This document shows, in pieces, positions 18,501 through 28,478 of a DNA stretch of 64,000 nucleotides. Location of the stretch: assembly GCF_000935355.1 (NCBI RefSeq), contig NZ_JXZC01000006.1, positions 1-64,000 on the forward strand. Reading direction: 5' to 3'. Position 1 is the stretch's first letter; each line of letters opens with the position of its first letter. Position numbers and translations under genes: made by a program. Under the pieces are notes generated by a model. It had not been told where the DNA came from, did not search any database, and was given only the letters and a program-made list of their open reading frames with translations. Source of the DNA: Rossellomorea aquimaris (GTDB lineage: Bacteria; Bacillota; Bacilli; Bacillales; Bacillaceae_B).

Positions 18501-21152
18501 ATGGAAACTCAAGATCAGCAATTATCTATGCCGACAAAATATGATCCCAATGCCATTGAGCAAGGCAGATACAAATGGTGGCTGGAAGGTAAATATTTCG
18601 AAGCCCAAAACGATAAGGAGAAGGAGCCTTACACAATCGTCATCCCTCCCCCGAACGTAACGGGAAAACTTCATCTTGGTCATGCTTGGGACACAACCCT
18701 GCAAGATATACTCACAAGAATGAAGCGCATGCAAGGTTACGATGTATTATGGCTGCCGGGTATGGACCATGCAGGAATCGCAACACAGGCGAAAGTGGAT
18801 GAAAAACTTCGCAATCAAGGCATTTCACGCTATGATTTAGGCCGTGAAAAGTTCGTGGAAGAAACGTGGAAGTGGAAAGAAGAATATGCCGAGCATATCC
18901 GTCAGCAATGGTCCAAGGTTGGATTAGGCCTTGATTATAGCCGTGAACGTTTCACGTTGGATGAAGGTTTATCGGAAGCTGTACAAAAGGTATTTGTCGA
19001 CCTTTATAACAAAGGCCTGATTTACCGTGGTGAATACATCATCAACTGGGACCCGGCAACGAAAACGGCCCTTTCAGACATTGAGGTTATCCATCAGGAT
19101 GTACAAGGTGCATTCTATCATATGAAATATCCGCTGGCTGATGGAAGTGGGCACATTGAAATTGCCACAACCCGCCCGGAAACCATGCTTGGTGATACGG
19201 CCGTTGCGGTTCATCCGGAAGATGATCGCTACAAACATCTGATCGGTAAAACCGTTACCCTTCCAATCGTGGGTCGTGAAATTCCGATTGTAGGAGATGA
19301 TTACGTTGATATGGAATTTGGTTCCGGGGCAGTGAAAATAACGCCTGCTCACGATCCGAATGACTTTGAAATCGGTAATCGCCACAATTTAGAACGTGTT
19401 CTTGTGATGAACGAAGACGGAACCATGAATGACAAGGCGGATAAATACCAAGGGATGGATCGGTTCCAATGTCGTAAGGAAATCGTGAAAGACCTTCAAG
19501 AAGCCGGCGTTCTGTTCAAAATTGAAGAGCATATGCATTCAGTCGGTCACTCGGAAAGAAGCGGAGCGGTGGTTGAGCCTTATCTTTCCACTCAGTGGTT
19601 CGTTAAGATGGATCCTCTGGCAGAAGAAGCTGTAAAACTTCAGCAGGAAGAGAACAAGGTCAACTTTGTACCTGACCGCTTTGAGACGTCTTACCTGCGC
19701 TGGATGGAGAACACGCGTGACTGGTGCATTTCCCGTCAGCTTTGGTGGGGACATCGCATCCCGGCCTGGTATCATAAAGAAACGGGCGAAATCTATGTAA
19801 ACAACGAAGCGCCGGAAGACATTGAAAACTGGACACAAGAAGAGGACGTACTGGATACATGGTTCAGTTCAGCTCTATGGCCGTTTTCTACAATGGGCTG
19901 GCCTGATCTGAATGCAGAGGACTTTAAACGCTACTACCCAACCAACACACTTGTGACGGGATATGACATCATCGGATTCTGGGTATCACGCATGATCTTC
20001 CAAGGCCTGGAGTTCACGGGTGAACGTCCATTTAAAGATGTACTGATTCACGGACTTGTTCGCGATGCAGATGGACGTAAGATGAGTAAGTCATTAGGAA
20101 ACGGTGTAGATCCAATGGATGTCATTGAAAAGTACGGAGCAGATTCACTGCGCTACTTCCTATCTACAGGCAGCTCACCGGGTCAGGATTTACGCTTCTC
20201 CTTTGAAAAAGTAGAATCTGTATGGAACTTTGCAAATAAAATCTGGAATGCATCCCGTTTCGCCCTTATGAATATGGATGGCATGACATATGACGAAATT
20301 GATTTATCAGGTGAAAAATCAGTTGCTGACAAATGGATCCTTACTCGTTTAAATGAAACGATCGAAACTGTGACACGTTTAGCAGATCGATACGAGTTCG
20401 GTGAAGTTGGTCGCGTCCTTTATAACTTTATCTGGGATGACTTCTGTGATTGGTATATTGAAATGGCGAAACTGCCTCTATATGGAGAGGACGAAGCAGC
20501 TAAGAAAACGACCCGTTCGATTCTCGCTCATGTCCTCGACAACACAATGAGACTTTTACACCCGTTCATGCCGTTTATTACCGAGGAAATATGGCAGAAC
20601 TTGCCGCATCAAGGCGAATCCATTACGGTCGCTGCATGGCCGACGGTTCAAGAAGACCTGACAGATCAAGCAGCAGCGGAAGAGATGAAGCTTCTCGTTG
20701 ACATCATCCGTGCCGTACGTAATGTCCGTGCAGAGGTTAACACGCCGATGAGCAAGCAGATCAACTTGATGCTGAAGGCAAAAGATGCACATACGCTAAC
20801 GATCATCGAAAAGAACAAAGCGTATATCGAAAAATTCTGTAACCCGGAGAAGCTTGAAATGGGTACAGATTTAGAAACACCGGAAAAAGCGATGACCGCG
20901 GTCGTTACGGGTGTAGACTTATTCCTTCCATTGGAAGGGCTGATCAATATCGAAGAAGAGATTGCCCGCCTGCAAAAAGAACTGGAGAAATGGACGAAAG
21001 AAGTTTCCCGTGTTCAAGGTAAGCTGAACAATGAAAAATTTGTAAGCAAAGCCCCTCAGAAAGTAGTAGATGAGGAAAAAGCAAAAGAAAAAGATTATTT
21101 GGAAAAACAAGCGACTGTCAAAGCCAGAATAGAAGAGCTGAAATCAGTTTAA
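18501..21152 (+). CDS. valS: ValS, valyl-tRNA synthetase
   Basis: Class-I aminoacyl-tRNA synthetase that charges tRNA(Val) and edits threonine. The HIGH motif appears as [15 protein letters not shown] near residue 50 and KMSKS as [11 protein letters not shown] near residue 530. The editing domain lies between ([15 protein letters not shown]). A C-terminal coiled coil (about 815-880, rich in Glu and Lys) is typical of ValS. 883 aa. ATG after AGGAGGAAAACAA. Regulated by the T-box immediately upstream. Confidence 0.98.
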   Translation: METQDQQLSMPTKYDPNAIEQGRYKWWLEGKYFEAQNDKEKEPYTIVIPPPNVTGKLHLGHAWDTTLQDILTRMKRMQGYDVLWLPGMDHAGIATQAKVDEKLRNQGISRYDLGREKFVEETWKWKEEYAEHIRQQWSKVGLGLDYSRERFTLDEGLSEAVQKVFVDLYNKGLIYRGEYIINWDPATKTALSDIEVIHQDVQGAFYHMKYPLADGSGHIEIATTRPETMLGDTAVAVHPEDDRYKHLIGKTVTLPIVGREIPIVGDDYVDMEFGSGAVKITPAHDPNDFEIGNRHNLERVLVMNEDGTMNDKADKYQGMDRFQCRKEIVKDLQEAGVLFKIEEHMHSVGHSERSGAVVEPYLSTQWFVKMDPLAEEAVKLQQEENKVNFVPDRFETSYLRWMENTRDWCISRQLWWGHRIPAWYHKETGEIYVNNEAPEDIENWTQEEDVLDTWFSSALWPFSTMGWPDLNAEDFKRYYPTNTLVTGYDIIGFWVSRMIFQGLEFTGERPFKDVLIHGLVRDADGRKMSKSLGNGVDPMDVIEKYGADSLRYFLSTGSSPGQDLRFSFEKVESVWNFANKIWNASRFALMNMDGMTYDEIDLSGEKSVADKWILTRLNETIETVTRLADRYEFGEVGRVLYNFIWDDFCDWYIEMAKLPLYGEDEAAKKTTRSILAHVLDNTMRLLHPFMPFITEEIWQNLPHQGESITVAAWPTVQEDLTDQAAAEEMKLLVDIIRAVRNVRAEVNTPMSKQINLMLKAKDAHTLTIIEKNKAYIEKFCNPEKLEMGTDLETPEKAMTAVVTGVDLFLPLEGLINIEEEIARLQKELEKWTKEVSRVQGKLNNEKFVSKAPQKVVDEEKAKEKDYLEKQATVKARIEELKSV

Positions 21153-21180
21153 TTGTACCGAGTGCATAAAGGTTAAGAAG

Positions 21181-21254
21181 AGGGCTTTAAAAGAAGGTCT
21201 GATTGTTACAGGGGAAATCCTATCCGCAATCAGACCTGATTAGAGCCCTTTTTC
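21181..21254 (+). terminator. Terminator after valS
   Basis: Nested stem: AGGGCT with AGCCCT outside and AGGTCTGATTG with CAATCAGACCT inside, followed by five T. It separates valS from folC. Confidence 0.85.
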
Positions 21255-21286
21255 TAATGAAACCTGAAAGAGGGAGTGAATAAGAA

Positions 21287-22600
21287 GTGTTAACCTATGA
21301 AAAAGCCGTTGAATGGATACACTCAAGACTCAGACTAGGAATCAAACCAGGGCTAAAGAGAATGCAGTGCTTGTTAGAGGAACTTGGTAATCCCCATGAA
21401 AGAATCAAAACCGTTCATATCGGTGGAACAAATGGTAAGGGGTCCACTGTAACCTATTTGCGAAATGTATTGCAGCAATCAGGGTATTCTGTAGGCACGT
21501 TTACCTCACCTTATTTTGAGAGGTTTAATGAGAGAATCAGTATCAATGGAGAGCCTGTTTCAGATGCAGACTTAACTCTTCTTGTGGAAAAAATAAAGCT
21601 CATTGCCGAGAGCATGGAACAATCCGAATGGGGAAGTCCATCTGAATTCGAGGTCATAACAGCCATGAGCTTTTACTATTTTGCAGAAGTGAAACCTGTC
21701 GATCTCGTCCTTTATGAGGTTGGACTCGGTGGAAGACTCGATTCAACGAATGTCATCACCCCCATGGCTTCAGTCATAACGAGCATAGGCCTTGACCATA
21801 TGCAATTCCTGGGGAACACATTAGAAGACATCGCCTTTGAGAAAGCCGGTATCATCAAGGGCTCCGTTCCTGTCATATCAGGGGTCCACCAAGAAGAAGC
21901 AGCGAATGTGATAAGAGATAGAGCGTTAAAAATGGATAGCGATTTATTTGAACTTGGAAAGGATTTTTCAGTGGAACGCCTTTCGATCCTTGAAAAAGGT
22001 GAAAGATTTTCCTATCACTCACCTTCATTGAATGAAACGTACGAGCTTTCGATGATTGGCACTCACCAAATGAACAATGCGGCAATTGCCATAAAGGTAA
22101 TAGAACTGCTTACTGAAAAGCAGGTCATTAAAGTAGAAGGGACACACATAAAAGCTGGATTGAAAAAAGCCTCGTGGCCGGGAAGGATGGAACTCCTTTC
22201 AAATAAACTGGAAATATATATAGATGGTGCTCATAATCCTGAAGGAATCAAGGCCTTGGTGAAAACGATCCAGGATCGCTTTATGGAGAAGAAGGTGACG
22301 GTTCTATTTTCCGCATTGAATGACAAAGACTTACAGCCGATGATTTCCCATCTCGAAGAAGCAGTCGATGCGATCGGGTTTACGACCTTTGACTTTCCAA
22401 GAGTGGCTTCAGCAGAAGAGCTTTACAGATTATCTTCCCATCCCCATAAGGAAGAAGTTCCGCATTGGAAAGAGTATCTTCACGAGAAAATCCCCGAGCT
22501 GAAAGAAAATGAAGTACTGCTCGTAACAGGTTCTTTGTATTTTCTATCTGAGGTAAAACCCTATCTTCTTAAAGAATTAGAAAATTACAGAAAAAAGTAA
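21287..22600 (+). CDS. folC: FolC, folylpolyglutamate/dihydrofolate synthase
   Basis: Adds glutamate to dihydropteroate and folates, using ATP. The P-loop is GGTNGKGSTV near residue 47; other Mur-ligase-like motifs are SPYFERFNERI, YEVGLGGRLDSTN and IDGAHNPEG. 437 aa. GTG start at 21287 after an AGAGGGAGTG ribosome site. In B. subtilis the next gene is comC; here the pilus cluster follows. Confidence 0.95.
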   Translation: MLTYEKAVEWIHSRLRLGIKPGLKRMQCLLEELGNPHERIKTVHIGGTNGKGSTVTYLRNVLQQSGYSVGTFTSPYFERFNERISINGEPVSDADLTLLVEKIKLIAESMEQSEWGSPSEFEVITAMSFYYFAEVKPVDLVLYEVGLGGRLDSTNVITPMASVITSIGLDHMQFLGNTLEDIAFEKAGIIKGSVPVISGVHQEEAANVIRDRALKMDSDLFELGKDFSVERLSILEKGERFSYHSPSLNETYELSMIGTHQMNNAAIAIKVIELLTEKQVIKVEGTHIKAGLKKASWPGRMELLSNKLEIYIDGAHNPEGIKALVKTIQDRFMEKKVTVLFSALNDKDLQPMISHLEEAVDAIGFTTFDFPRVASAEELYRLSSHPHKEEVPHWKEYLHEKIPELKENEVLLVTGSLYFLSEVKPYLLKELENYRKK

Positions 22601-22639
22601 GTGACTTAATTGAACTGCTTTGATACACTATTCTTAAAC

Positions 22640-22668
22640 TTGTGACTATTTGACTAGTGTAGTATGAT
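22640..22668 (+). promoter_or_regulatory. Sigma-A promoter of the diguanylate cyclase gene
   Basis: TTGTGA (22640-22645), 17-bp spacer, TATGAT (22663-22668), 42 nt before the start codon. Confidence 0.55.
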
Positions 22669-22709
22669 CGGACTATATTAAATCGAATGTAGACCTTTGG
22701 GGGATAGAT

Positions 22710-24422
22710 ATGACATTATCAGTAAAAAAGAAGCTGTACATATTGCTGGCCTGGCTAGCCCTTGTACCTGCTGGATTGTATTTTACATATCAGAACTATC
22801 CTCCTGAAAATATTGCAGGAAATGAGCTGGAGCTTTTAACCTTAGTGGCTTTTGCCACCTTTATCCCACTTATGCCCATTGTGATAAATGGTGCCACCAT
22901 TTTCTTCATCCAGTGGGTGACCCTCGTAGGGTTTATAAAGTATGGATTATTTATTGAGATCGTCCTCATGCAATTCTCTATTATCCCATTGCTTATCCGA
23001 CTCAGGCTGACCAAAACCGATTGGCATAGAATTCCCTTGAATTCAGTGATGTTCTTTCTTGTTTCGTTAGTGAGCGGCCTCATCTATTTTCTATTTGGTG
23101 GAGAAGTGGGATTAAGGGATATCGGTCAATTACTATTTCCGATTCTCAGTTATCAAATCGTTTCGATCATGATCAATCAAATTCTACTTTTGTTGTATCA
23201 ACACTATGTAGTGAACAATGATGTCCGGTTTTACAGCAAGGATTTCGTTTGGGACTTTACCGCAAACATGATCATGTTCCCTCTCTCATTATCTCTCTAT
23301 TATTTAACGTTTGAACTGGGAGCCTTCGCTTCTCTATTGATCGGTATCCCTTTTGTGAGCTTATCGATCATCTTAAAGCTCTATAACTCTTCTGAAAAAA
23401 TCAATGAATACCTTCAAAAAGCGGGTGAAATCGGTCACCAATTAACGGAAAGCCTGAAAGTAAAAGAAGTGCTTGATATATTCATCGAGAAAATCATTGA
23501 GACCCTGCCCGTTGAGTATGCATATATCCTTGATTGCCAGGATGAAGAACTTGTTCTCTTAAGGCGTGTAGAAAATGGTGAAATGAAGGCGAATAACCTG
23601 CGTCCCTTAAAGAAAAGCCAGGGAATCAGCGGTGTAGTGTGGGAAACCGGGACGTCCGTCCTTTATACTTCCCGATCTGAATGGACCGACATCGCTGAAG
23701 GGTATATGCCCGATGGAGTGGAAAGCGTTTTGTGCGTTCCCATTGTAAGAAGCCAAAAGGTAAGAGGGATTCTTCTATTGGCCTCTTCCAAAAAGAAAGC
23801 CTATGAAAAATATCAATTGATGATCGTCGATATTTTATGTTCCTATTTAGGGGTGGCAATCGCAAATGCAAGGCACCATGAACGGACGAAGAAAAACAGT
23901 GAAAGATGCGCCCTGACAGGACTATACAATTACCGCTATTTTGAAGATCTCCTGTCGCTGGAGTTCAATCATCTCGATGCTGGGAAAAGACAAAGTCTCT
24001 CTCTCATCATGCTCGACCTGGATCACTTTAAGGTGATTAACGATAACTATGGTCACCAGAGCGGTAACGAAATCCTGATTGAACTTGCCGACCGCCTTCG
24101 CACCCTTATTGATTCAAGGGGGACAGTTGCGAGATATGGAGGGGAGGAATTTGTCATCCTTCTTCCGGATACGAAACGGGATGAAGCACTCCGACTTGCT
24201 GAGCATGTGAGAGGTGCGATTGCCAATGAGCCCTTCACCCTCCATGACAGCCTGGACGAATCCAACAAACGAATGATGGTCAGGATCACAGCGAGTATCG
24301 GGGTCTCGACCGCACCGGAGGACGCCGATGATACGCTTGCTCTTATCCGCCATGCGGATCGGGCATTATATACAGGTGCCAAGCAGGCTGGGCGGAATCG
24401 GGTGGCTCAGTATGTGAAATGA
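22710..24422 (+). CDS. Membrane-bound GAF-GGDEF diguanylate cyclase
   Basis: Predicted to make c-di-GMP from two GTP at the membrane. Residues 1 to about 215 form roughly six transmembrane helices with no catalytic motif, a likely sensory anchor. A GAF domain spans about 245-390. The C-terminal GGDEF domain (about 395-570) opens with ALTGLYNYRYF, has DLDHFKVINDNYGH and the active-site GGEEF at residues 477-481, so it should be active. The inhibitory I-site RxxD expected just before GGEEF is not present (the residues read DSRG). No EAL domain. It has its own promoter and terminator and lies directly before the pilus cluster, whose PilB carries an MshEN-type domain. Confidence 0.93.
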   Translation: MTLSVKKKLYILLAWLALVPAGLYFTYQNYPPENIAGNELELLTLVAFATFIPLMPIVINGATIFFIQWVTLVGFIKYGLFIEIVLMQFSIIPLLIRLRLTKTDWHRIPLNSVMFFLVSLVSGLIYFLFGGEVGLRDIGQLLFPILSYQIVSIMINQILLLLYQHYVVNNDVRFYSKDFVWDFTANMIMFPLSLSLYYLTFELGAFASLLIGIPFVSLSIILKLYNSSEKINEYLQKAGEIGHQLTESLKVKEVLDIFIEKIIETLPVEYAYILDCQDEELVLLRRVENGEMKANNLRPLKKSQGISGVVWETGTSVLYTSRSEWTDIAEGYMPDGVESVLCVPIVRSQKVRGILLLASSKKKAYEKYQLMIVDILCSYLGVAIANARHHERTKKNSERCALTGLYNYRYFEDLLSLEFNHLDAGKRQSLSLIMLDLDHFKVINDNYGHQSGNEILIELADRLRTLIDSRGTVARYGGEEFVILLPDTKRDEALRLAEHVRGAIANEPFTLHDSLDESNKRMMVRITASIGVSTAPEDADDTLALIRHADRALYTGAKQAGRNRVAQYVK

Positions 24423-24430
24423 ATCCGGAG

Positions 24431-24460
24431 AACACCTTCCTGCATGGGGAGGTGTTTTTT
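24431..24460 (+). terminator. Terminator after the diguanylate cyclase gene
   Basis: AACACCT pairs with AGGTGTT, extended inward by TCC/GGG pairs, then six T. The cyclase gene is thus probably transcribed separately from the pilus operon. Confidence 0.8.
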
Positions 24461-24684
24461 GTATGAACGAAAATTATGACTTTTCTTCTATTTTTTTCTA
24501 TTAATAACAGATAGTAGCTTTTCATTTGCAAGTGTATATACTAAAATAGTAGTAGTCGAATTTTGTTAATTTTCATCGAATTATACTTCTAAGTTCCTAC
24601 TTCAACAAAATTTAAATCAGCTTTCAATCATTCTTCAAAACATCTAAAAACCAATAAGGAAAATGTAAAAAAGGGGCATCTGTG

Positions 24685-25740
24685 ATGAGTAAAAGAATAC
24701 CTATTACAAAGCTATCCGTATTTTTAGTGTTATGCAGCATAGGTTTATTCAGTCTTGCTCATCTGGGTGCTTTTGCCTATGATCGCTTGCTATCACCGAC
24801 TCAACCCGTTTCCGATAGTGGAATGAAAGACGTGGCCGGTCTTTCTGATCAAAATCCAGAAGACAAACGAGGTGGCGAGACTCATGCCGCGTCCATTGAA
24901 ACCATTTCGGAGGTCAACGTAAAAAGTCTACCATTAACACCGGGGCTTCAGCAGTTCATTGATTCGTACCCTGAGATTGTAATAGGAGGGACCTCACCGT
25001 TTTCCTTACTGGAGTTTATTGAAGGGGAAGGATTCACTGGAGCAACTGACCAGGATCTCAGCACTCTCGCTTCATATCTTTATGAGCTGATACTGCCGAC
25101 AAACTTTGAGGTGATTGAGAGAAATCAGAGCAGGGGGCTTCCTGATGGTATTGAATTAGGATTGGAAGCTTACATAAATAAAGAGCAGGATAAGGACTTT
25201 GTTTTCTCAAATCCTAACGATGGATCTTATACGATCATACTTCAATGGCAAGGAGATGTGCTTTCCATCTCACTGAAAGGTGCCGAACTTCCATATAGGG
25301 TGACCGTGGATCGACGGAACGAGCAGTCATTTAAACCGAAAGTGATCAAGCAGTACAGCCCATATTTACATTTAGGTGAAATAATGGTGACGGAAGAAGG
25401 CCGAAATGGCATGCAGGTTGAAGTATGGAGAAGCTTTCAGACGATGAAGGGTGAACTTCTCAAGGAAGAGAAAGTATCAGAAGACTTTTACCTGCCCGTT
25501 CATAAAGAAGAGTTACATAGTATGAAAGATTACGTGGCAGGGGAAGCGGTCGATGTTTCAGGGGCGGATGAAACGACTTCTGAGGTCGGAGAGCAGGTAT
25601 CCCAGGGGAGCTCAAATCCTCAAAAGAGTCCATCTAATCAAGAGGAAGAAGAAAAGTCGGATTCAAATTCTGCTTCACAGAAAGAGGAGTCCAATGCTTC
25701 TTCTTCTGAAAAGGATCTACCAGTGACCGATATGAAATAA
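24685..25740 (+). CDS. VanW/G5-like surface protein at the head of the pilus cluster
   Basis: 351 aa with an N-terminal membrane anchor or uncleaved signal (about 8-32). The central part resembles a VanW domain: DLSTLASYLYELIL, then FEVIERNQSRGLPDGIELG, KDFVFSN and a strand-rich ILQWQGDVLSISLKG. After it, LGEIMVTEEGRNGMQVEV looks like a G5-type domain. The last 70 residues are low-complexity, rich in Ser, Glu, Lys and Asn, like a wall-spanning tail. Both domain calls are by eye. The canonical VanW GGxCQVSSTLY signature is degraded. ATG at 24685 after AAAAAGGGG. Its stop is 25 nt before pilB, so it is probably co-transcribed with the pilus genes; its job is unknown. Confidence 0.65.
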   Translation: MSKRIPITKLSVFLVLCSIGLFSLAHLGAFAYDRLLSPTQPVSDSGMKDVAGLSDQNPEDKRGGETHAASIETISEVNVKSLPLTPGLQQFIDSYPEIVIGGTSPFSLLEFIEGEGFTGATDQDLSTLASYLYELILPTNFEVIERNQSRGLPDGIELGLEAYINKEQDKDFVFSNPNDGSYTIILQWQGDVLSISLKGAELPYRVTVDRRNEQSFKPKVIKQYSPYLHLGEIMVTEEGRNGMQVEVWRSFQTMKGELLKEEKVSEDFYLPVHKEELHSMKDYVAGEAVDVSGADETTSEVGEQVSQGSSNPQKSPSNQEEEEKSDSNSASQKEESNASSSEKDLPVTDMK

Positions 25741-25765
25741 GAAAATGACAGGCAGGCGGGATAGC

Positions 25766-27424
25766 ATGGCGCAAGAGCGGAAACGTTTAGGCGATTTATT
25801 AGTTGAATCAGGTTTGTTGACAGAAGAAAAGCTTCAAACGGCTCTTAGGGAAAAAGGGATCGATCAGAAGCTGGGAGATGCAATTTTACAAAAAGGATAC
25901 ATTACGGAGCAGCAGCTGATTGAAGTGCTGGAGTTTCAACTGGGCATACCTCACGTCAGCTTATTTCGATACCCGTTTGACCCAAAGCTGTTTCATTTGA
26001 TTCCAAAAGAAGTGGCCAAGCGGAACCTCATCATCCCGTTAAAAAAAGAAGGAGATAAGCTGTTCGTGGCGATGGCAGATCCAATGGATTTCTACACGAT
26101 CGAGGATCTGAGATTGTCCACTGGATTCTATATTGAGACATCCATCGCAACAAAGGACGATATCCTCCGTTCAATCAATAAGTATTACGATATGGATGAA
26201 AGCTTTGAAGAGTTGAAAGGGATGGGGAATGAGCCTCCTCCATTAGAGGACGAAGCTTTGACAGATCAGGACTCCCCCATCGCGAGACTCGTCAATCAAT
26301 TGCTATCCAATGCCATGACGCAAAAGGCGAGCGATATCCATATCGATCCCCAGGAAACAAAAGTACATATACGCTACCGGGTGGACGGCATCTTACGGAC
26401 AGATCGATCCCTCCCCAAGCATATGCAAAGTATGCTGACGGCCCGCATCAAAATCATGTCTCAATTGGATATCACGGAGCACAGGGTACCTCAGGATGGA
26501 AGAATCAAAACGAACATCGATTTCCGCCCGATCGACTTAAGGGTATCCACACTTCCGACAGTGTATGGGGAAAAGATCGTCCTCCGTATACTGGACCTGA
26601 GTTCATCGTTGAATGACCTGGGGCAGCTTGGTTTCAACAGCTTGAACCTTAAACGATTTCAGGACCTGATTGATCGGCCCACCGGGATCGTGCTTATTAC
26701 AGGTCCCACTGGTTCAGGTAAATCTTCCACTCTGTATGCAGCCTTGAACAAGCTGAATAGTGAAGAGGTCAATATCATTACCGTCGAGGATCCGGTTGAA
26801 TATCAATTGGAGGGGGTCAACCAAATCCAGGTGAACACCAATGTCGGCCTTACTTTTGCTGCAGGCCTCAGGTCCATCCTGAGACAGGATCCCAACATTA
26901 TCATGGTGGGGGAAATCCGTGATAGAGAAACGGCTGAAGTAGCGATACGAGCCTCGTTGACGGGACATTTGGTTCTCAGTACGATCCATACGAATGATTC
27001 CTTGAGTACCGTGACCCGCCTGATCGATATGGGGGTCGAGCCCTTCCTGGTCGCGACTTCCGTCAGCGGAATTGTCGCTCAACGGCTTGTCCGGAAGGTG
27101 TGCCGGGATTGTGCACAGGAAGAAATCCCCACAGTGAGGGAGAAAGAAATCTTTGATCGCAGAGGCATGACCATCGAAAAGGTCATCCGTGGCAGAGGGT
27201 GTGCTTCGTGCAATATGACGGGCTATAAAGGAAGAATGGCCATTCATGAAGTGCTGGTCGTAAACGATGAAATGAAGAGGATCATCATGAACAATGAATC
27301 CCTTTCCACTTTAAGGGAAGTTGCCATCAATCACAAAACCATTTTTCTTTTGGACGATGGATTGTTTAAGGTGAAGCAGGGATTGACGACGACAGAGGAA
27401 ATACTGCGTGTAGCAATAGAGTAA
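25766..27424 (+). CDS. pilB: PilB/GspE-type pilus assembly ATPase with MshEN domain
   Basis: Cytoplasmic hexameric ATPase that drives pilus extension. The N-terminus (about 1-65) reads KRLGDLLVESGLL, then LGDAILQKGYI and FQLGIPHVSL, the pattern of an MshEN (T2SSE_N) domain; MshEN domains of this type bind c-di-GMP in other bacteria. The ATPase part has Walker A GPTGSGKSS, Walker B ending IIMVGEIRD, the His box LSTIHTNDS and a tetracysteine zinc site (CRDC and CASC). The ATG at 25766 gives 552 aa and places the RLG motif at residues 6-8; the ribosome site (GGCGGGA) is weak. An earlier ATG at 25745 has no ribosome site. Confidence 0.92.
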   Translation: MAQERKRLGDLLVESGLLTEEKLQTALREKGIDQKLGDAILQKGYITEQQLIEVLEFQLGIPHVSLFRYPFDPKLFHLIPKEVAKRNLIIPLKKEGDKLFVAMADPMDFYTIEDLRLSTGFYIETSIATKDDILRSINKYYDMDESFEELKGMGNEPPPLEDEALTDQDSPIARLVNQLLSNAMTQKASDIHIDPQETKVHIRYRVDGILRTDRSLPKHMQSMLTARIKIMSQLDITEHRVPQDGRIKTNIDFRPIDLRVSTLPTVYGEKIVLRILDLSSSLNDLGQLGFNSLNLKRFQDLIDRPTGIVLITGPTGSGKSSTLYAALNKLNSEEVNIITVEDPVEYQLEGVNQIQVNTNVGLTFAAGLRSILRQDPNIIMVGEIRDRETAEVAIRASLTGHLVLSTIHTNDSLSTVTRLIDMGVEPFLVATSVSGIVAQRLVRKVCRDCAQEEIPTVREKEIFDRRGMTIEKVIRGRGCASCNMTGYKGRMAIHEVLVVNDEMKRIIMNNESLSTLREVAINHKTIFLLDDGLFKVKQGLTTTEEILRVAIE

Positions 27425-27438
27425 AGAAGGTGTATGAC

Positions 27439-28476
27439 TTGAAGGAACGGATAGATCATCTATTACGGGCGGCATTTGAATTAAAGGCCTCTGATATTCA
27501 TTTAACAGTAGGATCGGCACCGGTTTTCCGCATTCATGGAGACTTGAAGAGGTATGGGCAGGATGTGCTGAAGCCGGAAGATACAGAGCAAATGGCTAAA
27601 GCCATTGTTCCCGATCATTTATGGACGGAATTCAAGGAGCGGGGGGAATTGGACTTTTCTTATGCACTCCCAGGTGTCTCGCGATTTCGTGTGAATGCCT
27701 ATTTTCAACGATCTTGTATTTCGATTGCCTTACGGGTTGTGCCTGGGAATATTCCGACCCTGGAAGAACTGAAGCTCCCGCCTGTTTTAATGAAAATAGC
27801 AGAAAAGCATCAAGGGTTGGTGTTAGTGACCGGGCCGACCGGAAGCGGGAAATCGACGACCCTCGCTTCGATGATTCATTATATGAACCAGACGATGAGG
27901 AAGCATATCATAACGCTTGAGGATCCGATAGAGTACTTACATACGCACGGTTCTTCCATCATTGATCAACGGGAAGTCGGGTTTGATACAAAGTCCTTTG
28001 CATACGGATTGCGGAGTGCATTGAGGCAGGACCCCGATGTCATTCTGGTAGGGGAAATGCGTGACCTGGAAACCATTCAAACAGCCATCACAGCAGCCGA
28101 GACCGGTCATTTAGTCCTGGGGACCCTGCATACGTCCAGTGCCGTTTCGACAATCGAGAGGATCATAGATGTATTCCCGGCCGAACAGCAATCCCAGGTC
28201 CGGGTTCAGCTAGCATCGGTTCTGCAGGGAGTGATTGCTCAGCGCCTCCTGCCTACGGTTGATAAAAATGGAAGGATTGCTGTCTCGGAAATCCTTTTGA
28301 ATAATTCAGCCGTTGCCAATCTTATCCGGTCCGAAAAGATTCATCAAATTCCCTCTGTTATGCAAACCTCTAAAGCGCAGGGAATGGAGCTCTTTGAATC
28401 GAATGTCAGCAGATATCTGCACGCCGGTATGATTTCAATTGAAGTGGCATCTCCATTTCTTCAGGAGAACCGTTAA
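27439..28476 (+). CDS. pilT: PilT, pilus retraction ATPase
   Basis: Retraction motor for type IV pili, absent from the B. subtilis competence system; its presence implies pili that retract. The N-terminal ASDIHLTVGSAPVFR, Walker A GPTGSGKST, Walker B VILVGEMRD and the PilT-type His-box stretch LVLGTLHTSSA are visible, as is the C-terminal AIRNLI-like element NLIRSEKIHQIPS. Start TTG 27439 lies 8 nt after AGAAGG and gives 345 aa; a GTG at 27430 overlaps the ribosome site. Confidence 0.93.
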   Translation: MKERIDHLLRAAFELKASDIHLTVGSAPVFRIHGDLKRYGQDVLKPEDTEQMAKAIVPDHLWTEFKERGELDFSYALPGVSRFRVNAYFQRSCISIALRVVPGNIPTLEELKLPPVLMKIAEKHQGLVLVTGPTGSGKSTTLASMIHYMNQTMRKHIITLEDPIEYLHTHGSSIIDQREVGFDTKSFAYGLRSALRQDPDVILVGEMRDLETIQTAITAAETGHLVLGTLHTSSAVSTIERIIDVFPAEQQSQVRVQLASVLQGVIAQRLLPTVDKNGRIAVSEILLNNSAVANLIRSEKIHQIPSVMQTSKAQGMELFESNVSRYLHAGMISIEVASPFLQENR

Positions 28477-28478
28477 AG

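Noticed and set aside
24461-24684. Possible c-di-GMP riboswitch before the pilus cluster
   Set aside because: Looked for the GEMM-type core because clostridial pili use it; the AT-rich leader has no such motif.
26714-27247. 177-codon minus-strand ORF
   Set aside because: Antisense shadow of pilB; lacks a start signal and the plus-strand protein is clearly real.
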